64,000 bases of DNA from Leptospira ryugenii (GTDB taxonomy: Bacteria; Spirochaetota; Leptospiria; Leptospirales; Leptospiraceae): NCBI RefSeq assembly GCF_003114855.1, contig NZ_BFBB01000009.1, positions 124,001 through 188,000 of the forward strand. Reading direction: 5' to 3'. Position numbers and translations under genes: made by a program. Positions 45,589 through 55,258 of the stretch are shown one piece after another (position 1 is the first letter of the stretch; each line of letters opens with the position of its first letter). Under the pieces are notes generated by a model. That model was not told where the DNA came from. It saw nothing but the letters and a program-made list of their open reading frames with translations, and made no database searches.

Positions 45589-46902
45589 ATGTTTTCTCCC
45601 CAATCTTCTGTAACTATATCGTTGGTTTCTGGCCTAGGTTTGCTGGCAGTGGTTTCTATTGCCCCTGTGCGAAATCCAGAAAGCAAATGGCAGGAGATCC
45701 AGAGTGAACCATTGCGGTTTTCTCCGCAAAAAAAGGCAGACCACCCATCGTTTGGAAATGGGGACAATGCCCTCACCGAAACTGGCAGAGAATTGGACCC
45801 CAATGAATTTGATTTGAACACAAGTGTGGCCGAGGGCTTACGGAATGAAAGACAAGACTGGAATAGTGCCAACTTTTCTTTTGAATCAGACCTTAAGGTA
45901 CAGTCCGTACGCCAAAGTTCTGATTGGGATCTTTACCAAAATCAAATCGGCGAAAAAAAGATCTACTTCCAACAAGATGGGATCGTACTCCGAGCTCTCG
46001 GACAACAGTCAAGTCTATACCAATCATCCCTTCGGCGCGAAAACCTTCCCTGGGATAGACTTTCACAACGTAGATTCGAATCTTTTGAGTTTCAATATCC
46101 AATCACACAAACTTTAGGTGCGGTGATACAAAGTGGGTCATATGACTTCACAGATGATCGCAATCGTTACCAAAGAAACATCGCCATGGCAGGTATCTCG
46201 ATTAAGGGTGGAGATTTTTTCCAAGCAAAAGTACTTACGGGTGATAGCAATGTGACCACCACGTCCATGTATTCAGCATACAATAATAACCCTCTCAGCC
46301 AAGTTCGCCCATCCGAGTTCTTGCGAAAAGAAAGCGATGTGCGCCAGTTATACGAGTGGCAGGCAAACTTTACTCCATCTGATTATTTTAAAATACAAAC
46401 CTCTGTCTTTAACCAAAGAACAGAAAGTACGAACAACCTAAGCTCTCCAGACGGTGGTAAGGTATCTTTATTCTTTGGCGGAAGACAGGTGCAGATGAAT
46501 GTAAAATACAACTACCTCTCGAGTCGACTACCCAATAGCGGTCTCAGCCAATCCGGATCGTTTAATCCTAACCAGGATTTGGCATCTTTGGGAGTTATCG
46601 TTTATTTGGACCAAGCCCAAAGGTATTCCTTTTATCTCGGCAATAATTTCTATAATATCTTTAATGATCCACTGAACCAAGTGAGAGATGCCAACGGAAG
46701 GTCTCCCTCGACGTTTAGTGCTTCCATTCGTGGGAAAAATCCTAACTCCAGCCGTTCCAGTTTCTTCTTGAATTTCCAAAACCAATTTTATAAAGACGGT
46801 ATGATCATCGGAGTACCTGGAGTGATGCCATTAGGAGGAGCCCAACAGGGACGGTCCTTCTATGAGTATGCTACTTCACTAGGTGTTGATGTTACGTTCT
46901 AA
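45589..46902 (+). CDS. Putative outer-membrane beta-barrel protein, unknown
   Basis: 437 residues. The hydrophobic N-terminus (TISLVSGLGLLAVVSIAP) may serve as an export signal, with an unusual cleavage region. After an acidic stretch, most of the protein is a run of amphipathic strands (FEFQYPITQTLGAVIQSGSYDF, VQMNVKYNYLSSRLPN, RYSFYLGNNFYNIF) ending in VDVTF, the aromatic C-terminus of barrel proteins. No family recognised. It overlaps the following lipoprotein gene by 14 bases, so the two are coupled. Confidence 0.65.
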   Translation: MFSPQSSVTISLVSGLGLLAVVSIAPVRNPESKWQEIQSEPLRFSPQKKADHPSFGNGDNALTETGRELDPNEFDLNTSVAEGLRNERQDWNSANFSFESDLKVQSVRQSSDWDLYQNQIGEKKIYFQQDGIVLRALGQQSSLYQSSLRRENLPWDRLSQRRFESFEFQYPITQTLGAVIQSGSYDFTDDRNRYQRNIAMAGISIKGGDFFQAKVLTGDSNVTTTSMYSAYNNNPLSQVRPSEFLRKESDVRQLYEWQANFTPSDYFKIQTSVFNQRTESTNNLSSPDGGKVSLFFGGRQVQMNVKYNYLSSRLPNSGLSQSGSFNPNQDLASLGVIVYLDQAQRYSFYLGNNFYNIFNDPLNQVRDANGRSPSTFSASIRGKNPNSSRSSFFLNFQNQFYKDGMIIGVPGVMPLGGAQQGRSFYEYATSLGVDVTF

Positions 46903-47386
46903 TTATTTTCTGCTCCTAATCTCATTGCTTTTTTCCTGTTACATCAGTGAAGAAAAGGAACCAGCACCAAGGCCAGCAGTGGTTCCACCTTTGGAGCGAT
47001 TGGCTGAGTCCCTTTCGACGGTTACCTACTTTGGAGTGAAACGCCGGGTCATCGTCCTTACATTTACTTCCCCAGACGGTAGCAAAAATCCATATGGTGG
47101 CATTGTCTCTGAGAAACTCACGACGGAACTTGTCAAAAAAAATACCTTTACCATGCTCGATAGAATCGTAAACGAGCGGATCTTAAAGGAAAAGTCTCTT
47201 AGTCTTGAGTCTCCCCAAGACATTACCACCTTGCGAAATATAGGTGAGGCCTTACAACTTGATATGATTGTCACGGGCATCATCAGCCCATACCAGAATG
47301 GTGTCTTTGTCAATGCTCGTTTGATTGACATAAAGTCAGGAACCATCTCCAAAGCTGAGGAAGTTTATGTCCTCATTGACGGTTGA
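46889..47386 (+). CDS. FlgO/CsgG-like lipoprotein
   Basis: 165 residues from the ATG at 46889, with AGG five bases upstream; a GTG at 46883 would add two residues. Signal peptide with lipobox FSC near residue 16. The mature domain (RRVIVLTFTSPDG ... GIVSEKLTTELVKKNTFTMLDRIVNERILKEK ... ALQLDMIVTGIISPYQNGVFVNARLIDIKSGTI) follows the FlgO/CsgG-type alpha/beta pattern. Such proteins sit on the inner face of the outer membrane. It is coupled to the barrel-like protein before it, suggesting a surface complex. Confidence 0.8.
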   Translation: MLRSNYFLLLISLLFSCYISEEKEPAPRPAVVPPLERLAESLSTVTYFGVKRRVIVLTFTSPDGSKNPYGGIVSEKLTTELVKKNTFTMLDRIVNERILKEKSLSLESPQDITTLRNIGEALQLDMIVTGIISPYQNGVFVNARLIDIKSGTISKAEEVYVLIDG

Positions 47387-47474
47387 GACAGAATTTCCAC
47401 AAATTCCCCATTTTTTCGCCAATTTTGGATTGATTCCTCTCTTTCTCGCTTCATAACTGCAAGAAGAGGTTACG

Positions 47475-49730
47475 ATGGCATTTGATATTGAAATGATTCA
47501 AGCCCGCTACGCCAAAATGGATGCGGCAATCTCCGAAGCAAGGAAGGTAGTCGGAAGACCACTGACTCTCACAGAAAAAATTCTCTATTCCCACCTTTGG
47601 GACGGCAACGCAAAACAAGCGTTTGTGCGCGGAAAAGACTACGTTGATTTTGCCCCTGACCGAGTGGCTATGCAAGATGCAACCGCACAGATGGCCTTGT
47701 TGCAGTTTATGCAAGCTGGCCGAAAAAAGGTAGCAGTTCCTTCCACTGTACACTGTGACCATTTAATTACTGCTAAAGTAGAGTCGGGCAAAGATCTCGG
47801 TGTCGCACTCGACGAAAACAAAGAAGTTTATGATTTTTTATCTTCCGTCTCCAATAAATATGGGATTGGATTCTGGAAACCTGGTGCAGGTATCATCCAC
47901 CAAGTCGTTTTGGAAAATTACGCTTTTCCAGGAGGTATGATGATCGGAACAGATTCACATACGGTAAACGCAGGCGGATTGGGAATGATTGCCATCGGTG
48001 TCGGTGGAGCTGACGCCTGTGATGTGATGGCAGGGCTTGCTTGGGAATTGAAATGGCCCAAAGCAATCGGTGTCAAACTTACGGGCAAAATGAATGGATG
48101 GACTTCTGCAAAGGATGTTATCTTAAAAGTTGCAGGGATCTTAACTGTAAAAGGTGGGACGGGAGCCATTGTGGAATACTTTGGACCAGGAGCAGAATCG
48201 CTATCTTGCACTGGAAAAGGTACGATTTGTAACATGGGTGCGGAGATTGGTGCAACCACATCAACATTTGCTTATGACGCCTCCATGGAACGATACCTTC
48301 GTTCTACCAATCGAGCAGATGTAGCTGAGCTTGCAAACAAACACAAAGCACATTTGACGGCAGATCCCGAGGTGTATTCGGCTCCCGAAAAGTACTTTGA
48401 CCAAGTGATTGAAATCGACCTCAGTACCCTGGAACCACATGTAAATGGTCCTTTCACACCAGATTTGGCTACACCGATCTCTAAATTGAAATCGGAAGCT
48501 GAAAAGAATGGATGGCCCTTGAAAGTAGAAGTGGGACTCATCGGTTCCTGCACTAACTCCTCCTACGAAGACATTTCGCGTGCTGCTTCTTTGGCAAAAC
48601 AAGTAGCGGAAAAGGGATTAAAGACAAAAGCAGAGTTTACCATCACACCCGGTTCAGAATTAGTTCGTTATACGATCCAAAGAGATGGTTATATTGATGT
48701 TTTCAATAAAATCGGAGCCAAAGTGTTTGCCAATGCCTGTGGACCTTGCATTGGGATGTGGTCACGCGTAGGTGCAGAAAAAAAGGAAAAGAATACCATT
48801 GTTCATTCCTTCAATCGTAACTTCCAAGCAAGGCAAGACGGAAACCCAAACACCTATGCTTTTGTTGCCTCTCCCGAGTTGACAACGGCACTGGCCATTG
48901 CTGGGGATCTTGGTTTCAATCCACTCACAGATAGTTTAGTCAATGAAAAAGGGGAAAAGGTAAAACTCGACCCTCCAACAGGCGAAGAACTACCTAGCAA
49001 AGGTTTTGCGGTTGAGGATGCGGGTTATGAAGCGCCTGCTGCTGACGGATCTGGCGTTCAAGTCATTGTAGATCCAAAATCATCAAGATTGCAGCTATTA
49101 GATCCATTCCCAAAATGGGAAGGCACTGATCTAAAGGGACTCAAACTTCTTATCAAAGCAAAAGGGAAATGTACGACAGACCATATTTCTATGGCAGGTC
49201 CTTGGCTTAAGTTCAGAGGTCATTTGGACAATATCTCCAACAACCTTTTGATTGGAGCCACCAACTTCTTCAATGGCAAACAGAATGAAGTAAAAAACCA
49301 ACTAACAGGTGCCTATGAACCGGTCCCCCAAACACAAAGGGCATACAAGGCCCAAGGGATAGGTTCTATTGTGGTTGGTGATGAAAACTATGGGGAAGGT
49401 TCATCCCGGGAGCATGCAGCAATGGAGCCAAGACATCTGGGAGTGCGGGCAGTCCTCGTAAAATCCTTCGCTAGGATCCATGAGACCAACTTAAAAAAAC
49501 AAGGTATGCTTGCCTTGACCTTTGCAAATAAAGATGACTATGACAAAATCCAAGAGGATGATGTCTTCGATATCCTTGGTTTGACAAACTTTGCAGAGGG
49601 AAAGGCACTCACATTGGTTCTAAACCACAAGGATGGTTCCAAATCAGAGATTTCGGTCAATCATACCTACAACGCACAACAGATCCAATGGTTCAAAGCG
49701 GGTGCGGCGTTGAATTTGATGCGATCCTAA
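47475..49730 (+). CDS. acn: Aconitate hydratase (mitochondrial type)
   Basis: 751 residues. Conserved segments: [48 protein letters not shown] with the first cluster Cys, [12 protein letters not shown] with the two others, and [14 protein letters not shown] in the swivelling domain. Length and motifs match the mitochondrial-like aconitases. The enzyme holds a 4Fe-4S cluster and interconverts citrate and isocitrate in the TCA cycle. An AAGAAGAGG Shine-Dalgarno precedes the ATG, and an intrinsic terminator follows the gene. Confidence 0.97.
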   Translation: MAFDIEMIQARYAKMDAAISEARKVVGRPLTLTEKILYSHLWDGNAKQAFVRGKDYVDFAPDRVAMQDATAQMALLQFMQAGRKKVAVPSTVHCDHLITAKVESGKDLGVALDENKEVYDFLSSVSNKYGIGFWKPGAGIIHQVVLENYAFPGGMMIGTDSHTVNAGGLGMIAIGVGGADACDVMAGLAWELKWPKAIGVKLTGKMNGWTSAKDVILKVAGILTVKGGTGAIVEYFGPGAESLSCTGKGTICNMGAEIGATTSTFAYDASMERYLRSTNRADVAELANKHKAHLTADPEVYSAPEKYFDQVIEIDLSTLEPHVNGPFTPDLATPISKLKSEAEKNGWPLKVEVGLIGSCTNSSYEDISRAASLAKQVAEKGLKTKAEFTITPGSELVRYTIQRDGYIDVFNKIGAKVFANACGPCIGMWSRVGAEKKEKNTIVHSFNRNFQARQDGNPNTYAFVASPELTTALAIAGDLGFNPLTDSLVNEKGEKVKLDPPTGEELPSKGFAVEDAGYEAPAADGSGVQVIVDPKSSRLQLLDPFPKWEGTDLKGLKLLIKAKGKCTTDHISMAGPWLKFRGHLDNISNNLLIGATNFFNGKQNEVKNQLTGAYEPVPQTQRAYKAQGIGSIVVGDENYGEGSSREHAAMEPRHLGVRAVLVKSFARIHETNLKKQGMLALTFANKDDYDKIQEDDVFDILGLTNFAEGKALTLVLNHKDGSKSEISVNHTYNAQQIQWFKAGAALNLMRS

Positions 49731-49740
49731 CGTTTAACAT

Positions 49741-49785
49741 GCTCTTACGTTGGTCCTTTGGGTGGACGTAAGGGCTTTCTCTTTT
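49741..49785 (+). terminator. Intrinsic terminator after aconitase
   Basis: A 10-bp stem (49741-49750 with 49766-49775, one G-T pair) carries an inner TCC/GGG pairing and is followed by TTTCTCTTTT. Confidence 0.65.
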
Positions 49786-49790
49786 CTCAA

Positions 49791-50465
49791 ATGAAATCCC
49801 TCTTTAAGCCCAAACCCGGTCTTGGAAAAAATGGCCAGTCCTTTGGCGAAACATATTGGAAAGATATTTATGGTAGCGGTTTGGATGTAGATGGATCGTA
49901 TAACGCCAAACAACATGCTGCTTATCTAAAATCTCTATTTTCCCTGATGGAGATCCCAGTGTATCGCATCTGTGATTTTGGATTTGGCAAAGCACATCTT
50001 TTGAAAGAATTCGTAAAGGCATTCAGTCCAGTGAAGGTGTATGCGGTGGATGCCTCTCGCGAGGCCTATCTGGACTTACTCAAAAAAGACTGGGTAAAAC
50101 ATTCCGATCGCTTCGATATCCAAAACACAAGTTTGGAGGAGTTCAAGATTCCCAAATTGGAGCGGGAACCCGTCGAACTCGGGATATGTAATTCCGTATT
50201 ACAATATTTACCTGACCAAGCCATCCCAAGTGTTGTCGAAAAATTAGGCAAGTATTGTAATTATCTCTATTTCACTGTTCCGACAACCGAGGATTATAAA
50301 GAGATGAAGTCGGAACTAGGATTTGTTGATCCGTTTGCTTTTTCTCGTTCTAAACAAAAATACAGGAAATGGATCGCAAAAGATTTCGAAGTCGTCGGTT
50401 ATAATGTATTACAGAGCAAGTGGCTCGGGGAAAAGGGATTTAAAGAAGATTTTTTTCGGGTCTAG
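49791..50465 (+). CDS. SAM-dependent methyltransferase-like protein
   Basis: 224 residues from the ATG at 49791; a TTG at 49758 would place the start inside the aconitase terminator. The class I methyltransferase motif I is degenerate but visible (YRICDFGFGKAHLLKEF), followed by VYAVDASREAYLDLL (motif II acidic residue) and LGICNSVLQYLPD (motif IV region). The substrate is unknown. The stop lies in a hairpin that probably terminates transcription. Confidence 0.78.
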   Translation: MKSLFKPKPGLGKNGQSFGETYWKDIYGSGLDVDGSYNAKQHAAYLKSLFSLMEIPVYRICDFGFGKAHLLKEFVKAFSPVKVYAVDASREAYLDLLKKDWVKHSDRFDIQNTSLEEFKIPKLEREPVELGICNSVLQYLPDQAIPSVVEKLGKYCNYLYFTVPTTEDYKEMKSELGFVDPFAFSRSKQKYRKWIAKDFEVVGYNVLQSKWLGEKGFKEDFFRV

Positions 50466-50480
50466 GCCTCGAAAAATCTT
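50446..50480. terminator. Hairpin at the end of the methyltransferase gene
   Basis: AAGATTTTTTTCG (50446-50458) pairs with CGAAAAATCTT (50470-50480), with two extra T in the 5' arm. It spans the stop codon and has T-rich sequence on one side and A-rich on the other. Confidence 0.5.
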
Positions 50481-50528
50481 TCCTTTCTCCCAAACTACCA
50501 ATTCATGGAAAGGAAGAAGGCACGGACG

Positions 50529-53500
50529 ATGAGAGTTTTGTTTTCTTTTTTCCTATTGCTTAGTTTCAATACTTGTTCATTGCCAAGTTTGAGCAAAAGC
50601 CCCTTTGAATTTTTATCTTTATTCCGTATTTTAAATCCAAGTACACCTTCTACTGAGTATACTTTGGGTGGCTCTGTCCTAGGCATGGTGCCAGGGGGAA
50701 GCGTCACAGTCAAAAATGCGGGCGAAGAAATCAATGTAACAGCTGATGGCAACTTTACATTCCCCACCAAATTTCGAACAGGTTCCACATATAATGTCAG
50801 CATTACATCCTCTGCTAATATGACCTGCACCTTAACCAATGGAGCGGGCACATTCCAGGCAGCAAACATTAGCAACGTGGCGATCAATTGTTCATGGGGT
50901 TCCAATTTTCATGAAATAGCAGTGAATGTAAATGGCATCGCCGCAAATTTCACAGTGCAAAACAATGGTTCCGATAGTCGTTCGATCAGTTCACTAGGCC
51001 TCCAAGTATTTGCCGTTCGGCTTGCCGCAGGCTCAGCGTATGACATTCGTATCACGACGCAAGCAACAGGAGCATTCTGCTCTTTTGATACTCCGACTCT
51101 CTCTAGAGGTACAATGCCTAGCACTAGTTTGACGGTGCAAATGACTTGTCGAACAGGGTATTTGGTTGCAGGCAATCTGCAAGTCAATGCCCTTTCCGAT
51201 ATAGCAACAAATCTCTACGATCGATTTGCGTTTGTGCGTACTTTAGTAGGCGGTTATCCAACCAATCGTCAGGGCGGTGTTGGATCGTCACCAGGTTTTA
51301 TCAATAATGCTTCGGCAGATGCCGTACGGTTTCAAAATCCGAAAGGCATTGCTTCTGATATCACGCATATGTATGTCGCAGATTATACTAACAATGCGAT
51401 TCGTCAAATCAACAAAACCAATGGTGCAACGATTACCTTTGCTGGAACCAATGCTGGTGCTGGTGTCATATGTCCGGGAACTTCAGTGGCTAATTGTAAA
51501 GATGGTGTTGGCATCAATGCACAATTCAATGGACCAGCTGCCATAACAACTGATGGAAACAATCTTTATGTCCTTGAGGTTTTAGGGAATCGTATCCGAA
51601 AGATCAACATTGCAACTGCTGAGGTTTCGACTTTGGTTGGAGATGGAAACCCTGGTGCACTTGATAGCACAATCGGAATCAATGCCCGTTTCTCATCTCC
51701 TTCAGGCATAACTCTTCGCAATCAAACTCTGTATGTTATTGATCGAGGAAATTGTACAATTCGTTCCGTCAATACGGTGACAACTCAAGTCACAACGATT
51801 GCGGGGATTGCAGGCAACTGTACCCACGGCGACAATGCAAATGGCTCATTAGCTACCTTTACTTCTCCCTTGGCAGCGGTTGCCTATGGCAATTATCTAT
51901 ATGTCACGGATGTGGGAGGCCATAGGATCCGACGCGTCAATCTTGTAAATGGAACTTTCTCCGTTGATACAATTGCGGGTTCTGGCACAGCCGCTTCAGT
52001 CGACGGAACAGGAACCCAAGCCAGTTTTTATGATCCCCATGGGATAACGACAGATGGAACCACTCTCTTTATTTCCGAATGGGTAGGCCAATCAATTCGT
52101 GCCGTTAGGCTTTCTGACTTCCAGGTGAAAACTCTGGCGGGGAATGGAACCATCGGATATGAAGACAATGTTCGCCGAAATGGCCTCTTTAATTTTCCAG
52201 GATCTGTGACAACCGATGGAAATCATGTCTACATTTCGGATGACCAAAACCATTCCATCAGAAGGTTGGAGGAAGCAGAAACCTTACGTTATACTCTTGA
52301 TGGGAATGCTCTCGACTCCATTGGGACAAACAATGCAACGGTGATAGGAACCAGTACCTTTTCCTCCGATGAAAAAGGGACCGCAAGTGGATCTTATGTG
52401 TTAGATGGAGCAACTTATCTAAATTCTAATACTTTTATCAATCCTGATGGCCAGAAAAATCTTACAATCTCTGCTTGGGTCTTCCCAGCTACCATGACAG
52501 GGAACCAATACATTTTTTTTAATGGAGTTGGCACTAGTGACGGTTACGGCTTGTTATATGATGGAGGGACTCGTAGACTGATCGTAGATCTGGGCCCCTT
52601 AGGGAGCAGTGGTACTTCTTCAAGGCGGCTTACTTTGAATCGATGGCATCATGTTGCTCTCCAGAGAAGGGCTGGGAACTGGCAGATGTATATTAATGGA
52701 CAGCCAGACACGATCATTTATTCTACGGATCCAAACACACCGACAGTTTCCTTTAAAGTAGGTTATGCCGGGTTTGGGGGAGACTATTTCCTCGGAAAAA
52801 TTTCGAATGTTCGGTTTTTCCAAGGTGCCTTAGATAACGGTTTGATGCAAGCATTGGCATTGCAGATCCCAAATGGGGTTGTCACCTACTATGCGTTTAA
52901 CGGTAATCTCGATGATTTTAGTGATTCTGGAAACCATCTCACGAATTCAGGCGCTGTTCCCTCGCCAGACAGATTTGGTCAAACAAACGGATCCTATTTC
53001 TTTAATGGTGTGGCCTATTTACAGAGGTCCAATCCTAATTCTCTCCCCATAGCGAGTACCTCTCGAACGATTTGTTCCTGGTTTCAAACCATAGCAAACT
53101 CCAATCAATACATCATTGCATATGGATTAAATGCAGCGGGCACAGGGACTGCAGTTGGAGTGAGTGGAGCAAATATTGGGATGATCGGTGGAGGAGGAGT
53201 CGATTGGATTAGTAGCCATGCAGGATTTCAAAGAGAATGGGCTCACCTGTGTACGGTATACGATGGTACAAACGCTTCTATTTATCTAAATGGAGCATTC
53301 TATGGGTCTACTCCTCTCTCATGGAATACAGGAGCAGGGACAGATCTTTTTATCGGCCAAGACTGGAGTGGTGGAGCACGATTCACTGGATATGTAGATG
53401 ATCTGATCATCTACAATCGCGCTCTTAACCAAACAGAGATTAGGGCCTTGTCTGGTTATTATCCGACTCAGGTGAGTTCGTGGAGTCCAGTGATTGCTGG

Positions 53501-54236
53501 GAGTAGTTTGAAGCTTTACTTAAAACCAGAAGCAACTCTTTATTCACCAGGCCTTTGTGTAGGTATGGCCAATTGTGTATCGGATTGGTTTGACCGGAGT
53601 GGGAATGGAGTTCATCTTGCTCAAGGGATTGGCGCGAGCCAACCATTTTATTCGGCTACCGGTATGAACAATTCAAATGCAGTTCGGTTTACTCGTGGAG
53701 CTAACTCAGCATATATGATAGGATCTTGCACAGAAACACTCAATACCACAAGCCAATCTATCTTTGTGACTTATTCTGAGTTAGCCATTGGCTTAAATGA
53801 TGGGCTCTTTCAAAATGGAGCGCCTTTAAGCGGAAAGCTTCTCTATATCACACGTGCGGTTGGCAACAACCCCAATTTGTTTGATTTACAAAGTGGGTCC
53901 ACTCGACTGGTATCCACTTCCAATTACCATAATGCTCTAGATAACAATATACTCTCTATCATACATAACGGAACGATAGGTTCTTTGTATCGCAATGGTG
54001 GAAGTATGCCAGCATCTTCAAACGCGGGAGGATCCTATAATTGTGGAGGTGGCCAATTCCACTTAGGAAGATACTTTCATAGTGGAGGTGGCTATCCTGC
54101 AGATGGGAATTACTTTGATGGATTGATAGGGGATCTATTGATTTACAATGTGGATCTAAATGTGAGCGATCGAACATTAGTGGAGTGTTATCTTTCCAGC
54201 AAATACAATCTAGCCCTAGCGTACACTTGTCCTTGA
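50529..54236 (+). CDS. Large lipoprotein with NHL repeats and LamG-like domains
   Basis: 1235 residues from the ATG at 50529, with AAGG eight bases upstream. Signal peptide ends at a relaxed lipobox (SFNTC, Cys near 16). Two beta-sandwich modules of about 80 residues, each ending in Cys, cover about 35-200. NHL-type repeats follow (about 230-560; GIASDITHMYVADYTNNAIRQI, GITTDGTTLFISEWVGQSIRAV). Then come two LamG-like domains (about 590-760 and 775-950) and a third concanavalin-like domain to the C-terminus (about 960-1230). This suggests a surface-exposed glycan- or matrix-binding protein. Confidence 0.82.
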   Translation: MRVLFSFFLLLSFNTCSLPSLSKSPFEFLSLFRILNPSTPSTEYTLGGSVLGMVPGGSVTVKNAGEEINVTADGNFTFPTKFRTGSTYNVSITSSANMTCTLTNGAGTFQAANISNVAINCSWGSNFHEIAVNVNGIAANFTVQNNGSDSRSISSLGLQVFAVRLAAGSAYDIRITTQATGAFCSFDTPTLSRGTMPSTSLTVQMTCRTGYLVAGNLQVNALSDIATNLYDRFAFVRTLVGGYPTNRQGGVGSSPGFINNASADAVRFQNPKGIASDITHMYVADYTNNAIRQINKTNGATITFAGTNAGAGVICPGTSVANCKDGVGINAQFNGPAAITTDGNNLYVLEVLGNRIRKINIATAEVSTLVGDGNPGALDSTIGINARFSSPSGITLRNQTLYVIDRGNCTIRSVNTVTTQVTTIAGIAGNCTHGDNANGSLATFTSPLAAVAYGNYLYVTDVGGHRIRRVNLVNGTFSVDTIAGSGTAASVDGTGTQASFYDPHGITTDGTTLFISEWVGQSIRAVRLSDFQVKTLAGNGTIGYEDNVRRNGLFNFPGSVTTDGNHVYISDDQNHSIRRLEEAETLRYTLDGNALDSIGTNNATVIGTSTFSSDEKGTASGSYVLDGATYLNSNTFINPDGQKNLTISAWVFPATMTGNQYIFFNGVGTSDGYGLLYDGGTRRLIVDLGPLGSSGTSSRRLTLNRWHHVALQRRAGNWQMYINGQPDTIIYSTDPNTPTVSFKVGYAGFGGDYFLGKISNVRFFQGALDNGLMQALALQIPNGVVTYYAFNGNLDDFSDSGNHLTNSGAVPSPDRFGQTNGSYFFNGVAYLQRSNPNSLPIASTSRTICSWFQTIANSNQYIIAYGLNAAGTGTAVGVSGANIGMIGGGGVDWISSHAGFQREWAHLCTVYDGTNASIYLNGAFYGSTPLSWNTGAGTDLFIGQDWSGGARFTGYVDDLIIYNRALNQTEIRALSGYYPTQVSSWSPVIAGSSLKLYLKPEATLYSPGLCVGMANCVSDWFDRSGNGVHLAQGIGASQPFYSATGMNNSNAVRFTRGANSAYMIGSCTETLNTTSQSIFVTYSELAIGLNDGLFQNGAPLSGKLLYITRAVGNNPNLFDLQSGSTRLVSTSNYHNALDNNILSIIHNGTIGSLYRNGGSMPASSNAGGSYNCGGGQFHLGRYFHSGGGYPADGNYFDGLIGDLLIYNVDLNVSDRTLVECYLSSKYNLALAYTCP

Positions 54237-54259
54237 TAGATCCATATTCAATTCTTTCC

Positions 54260-54913
54260 ATGCAGTATGTTTTGATTCACTTTTGGGGATACGAACTGAG
54301 TTTAATTGAAATTTTAGGAATTGTATCTGGGCTCCTTTGTGTGTATACAGCGGCAATAAATAAGATCATTACTTGGCCTATCGGCATCTTCAATTCAATA
54401 TGCTTTCTATTTCTGTTTTACCAAGTACAACTTTATTCTGACATGCTTCTCCAGATTTATTTCTTTGGCTCGAGTATCTATGGTTGGATCTTTTGGACAA
54501 ACAAAAGAGGGATCGAAATTCCTATTAAAAATTTGGACAAAATGTACTTTATTTTTATTTGTGCTGGAATCGTTTTTTCAAGTTTCCTTTTAGGTGAGTG
54601 CACAAAACGTCTGCCAGTATGGTTTCCGGAACTTTTTCGTTTGCCGCCATCCTTTCCTTACTTAGATGCCTTCACAACAGTTGCCAGTATCGTTGCCAAT
54701 TTTTTGCTTGCCCGACGTATACTAGACGCTTGGTTTCTTTGGGTATCAGTGGATATTGTATGCATCGGAATCTATTTTTCAAAAGAGATCCCTCTCATCG
54801 CTATTGAGTACATTGCTTTTTTGTTATTTGCATTGATGGGTTTGTATCACTGGCAGAAAGAATGGAAAGAAAAGGTCAGACCGTCCGTCTTTACAGAAGG
54901 ACAGTCTTTGTAA
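54260..54913 (+). CDS. pnuC: PnuC-like nicotinamide riboside transporter
   Basis: 217 residues from the ATG at 54260; a longer frame from 54185 overlaps the end of the lipoprotein gene. Seven membrane helices are expected. The PnuC signature is visible: INKIITWPIGIFNSICFLFLFYQVQLYSDMLLQIYFFGSSIYGWIFW, and the ARRILDAWFLW segment later. PnuC moves nicotinamide riboside (or thiamine, in PnuT relatives) by facilitated diffusion, so the substrate is not certain. No ribosome site is obvious for this start. Confidence 0.85.
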   Translation: MQYVLIHFWGYELSLIEILGIVSGLLCVYTAAINKIITWPIGIFNSICFLFLFYQVQLYSDMLLQIYFFGSSIYGWIFWTNKRGIEIPIKNLDKMYFIFICAGIVFSSFLLGECTKRLPVWFPELFRLPPSFPYLDAFTTVASIVANFLLARRILDAWFLWVSVDIVCIGIYFSKEIPLIAIEYIAFLLFALMGLYHWQKEWKEKVRPSVFTEGQSL

Positions 54914-54922
54914 ATTCTTTGA

Positions 54923-55249
54923 TTAAGAATTTTTTTTGATTTTTTCTGCAATAAACGCTTTATAACCAGCAGAACCAAAGCTAACATCAAGTTTGATGAT
55001 CTCAGGTGCGATGTAGGGATGTTTTTTCATAATGTACTCTTCAATCTCTGGGTAATGGCTAGCATCGGCCTTCAATAGAATTTTGTTTTCCGTATCTACT
55101 GTAATTTTTCCATCCCACATATAAACCAATTCGACTTCCGGAAAAATTGTTCCTGATTTGATGATGCCCTGTTCTAACATAACAGAGATATGCTCCTCTG
55201 CCATATCCCTATCACCAAATGTTGTGAAAACGATAATATCATCCGACAT
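54923..55249 (-). CDS. cutA: CutA-family divalent ion tolerance protein
   Basis: 108 residues, the usual length. The family pattern is present: a first strand IIVFTTFGDRDMAEEHISVMLEQGI, ELVYMWDGKITVDTENKILLKA (SxYxWxGxIxxDxE) and MKKHPYIAPEIIKL (HPYxxPEI). CutA proteins form very stable trimers linked to copper tolerance, with no clear enzymatic role. It lies just downstream of the protease gene on the same strand (9-bp gap), and is convergent with pnuC. Confidence 0.88.
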   Translation of the reverse strand: MSDDIIVFTTFGDRDMAEEHISVMLEQGIIKSGTIFPEVELVYMWDGKITVDTENKILLKADASHYPEIEEYIMKKHPYIAPEIIKLDVSFGSAGYKAFIAEKIKKNS

Positions 55250-55258
55250 ATAAACTCC

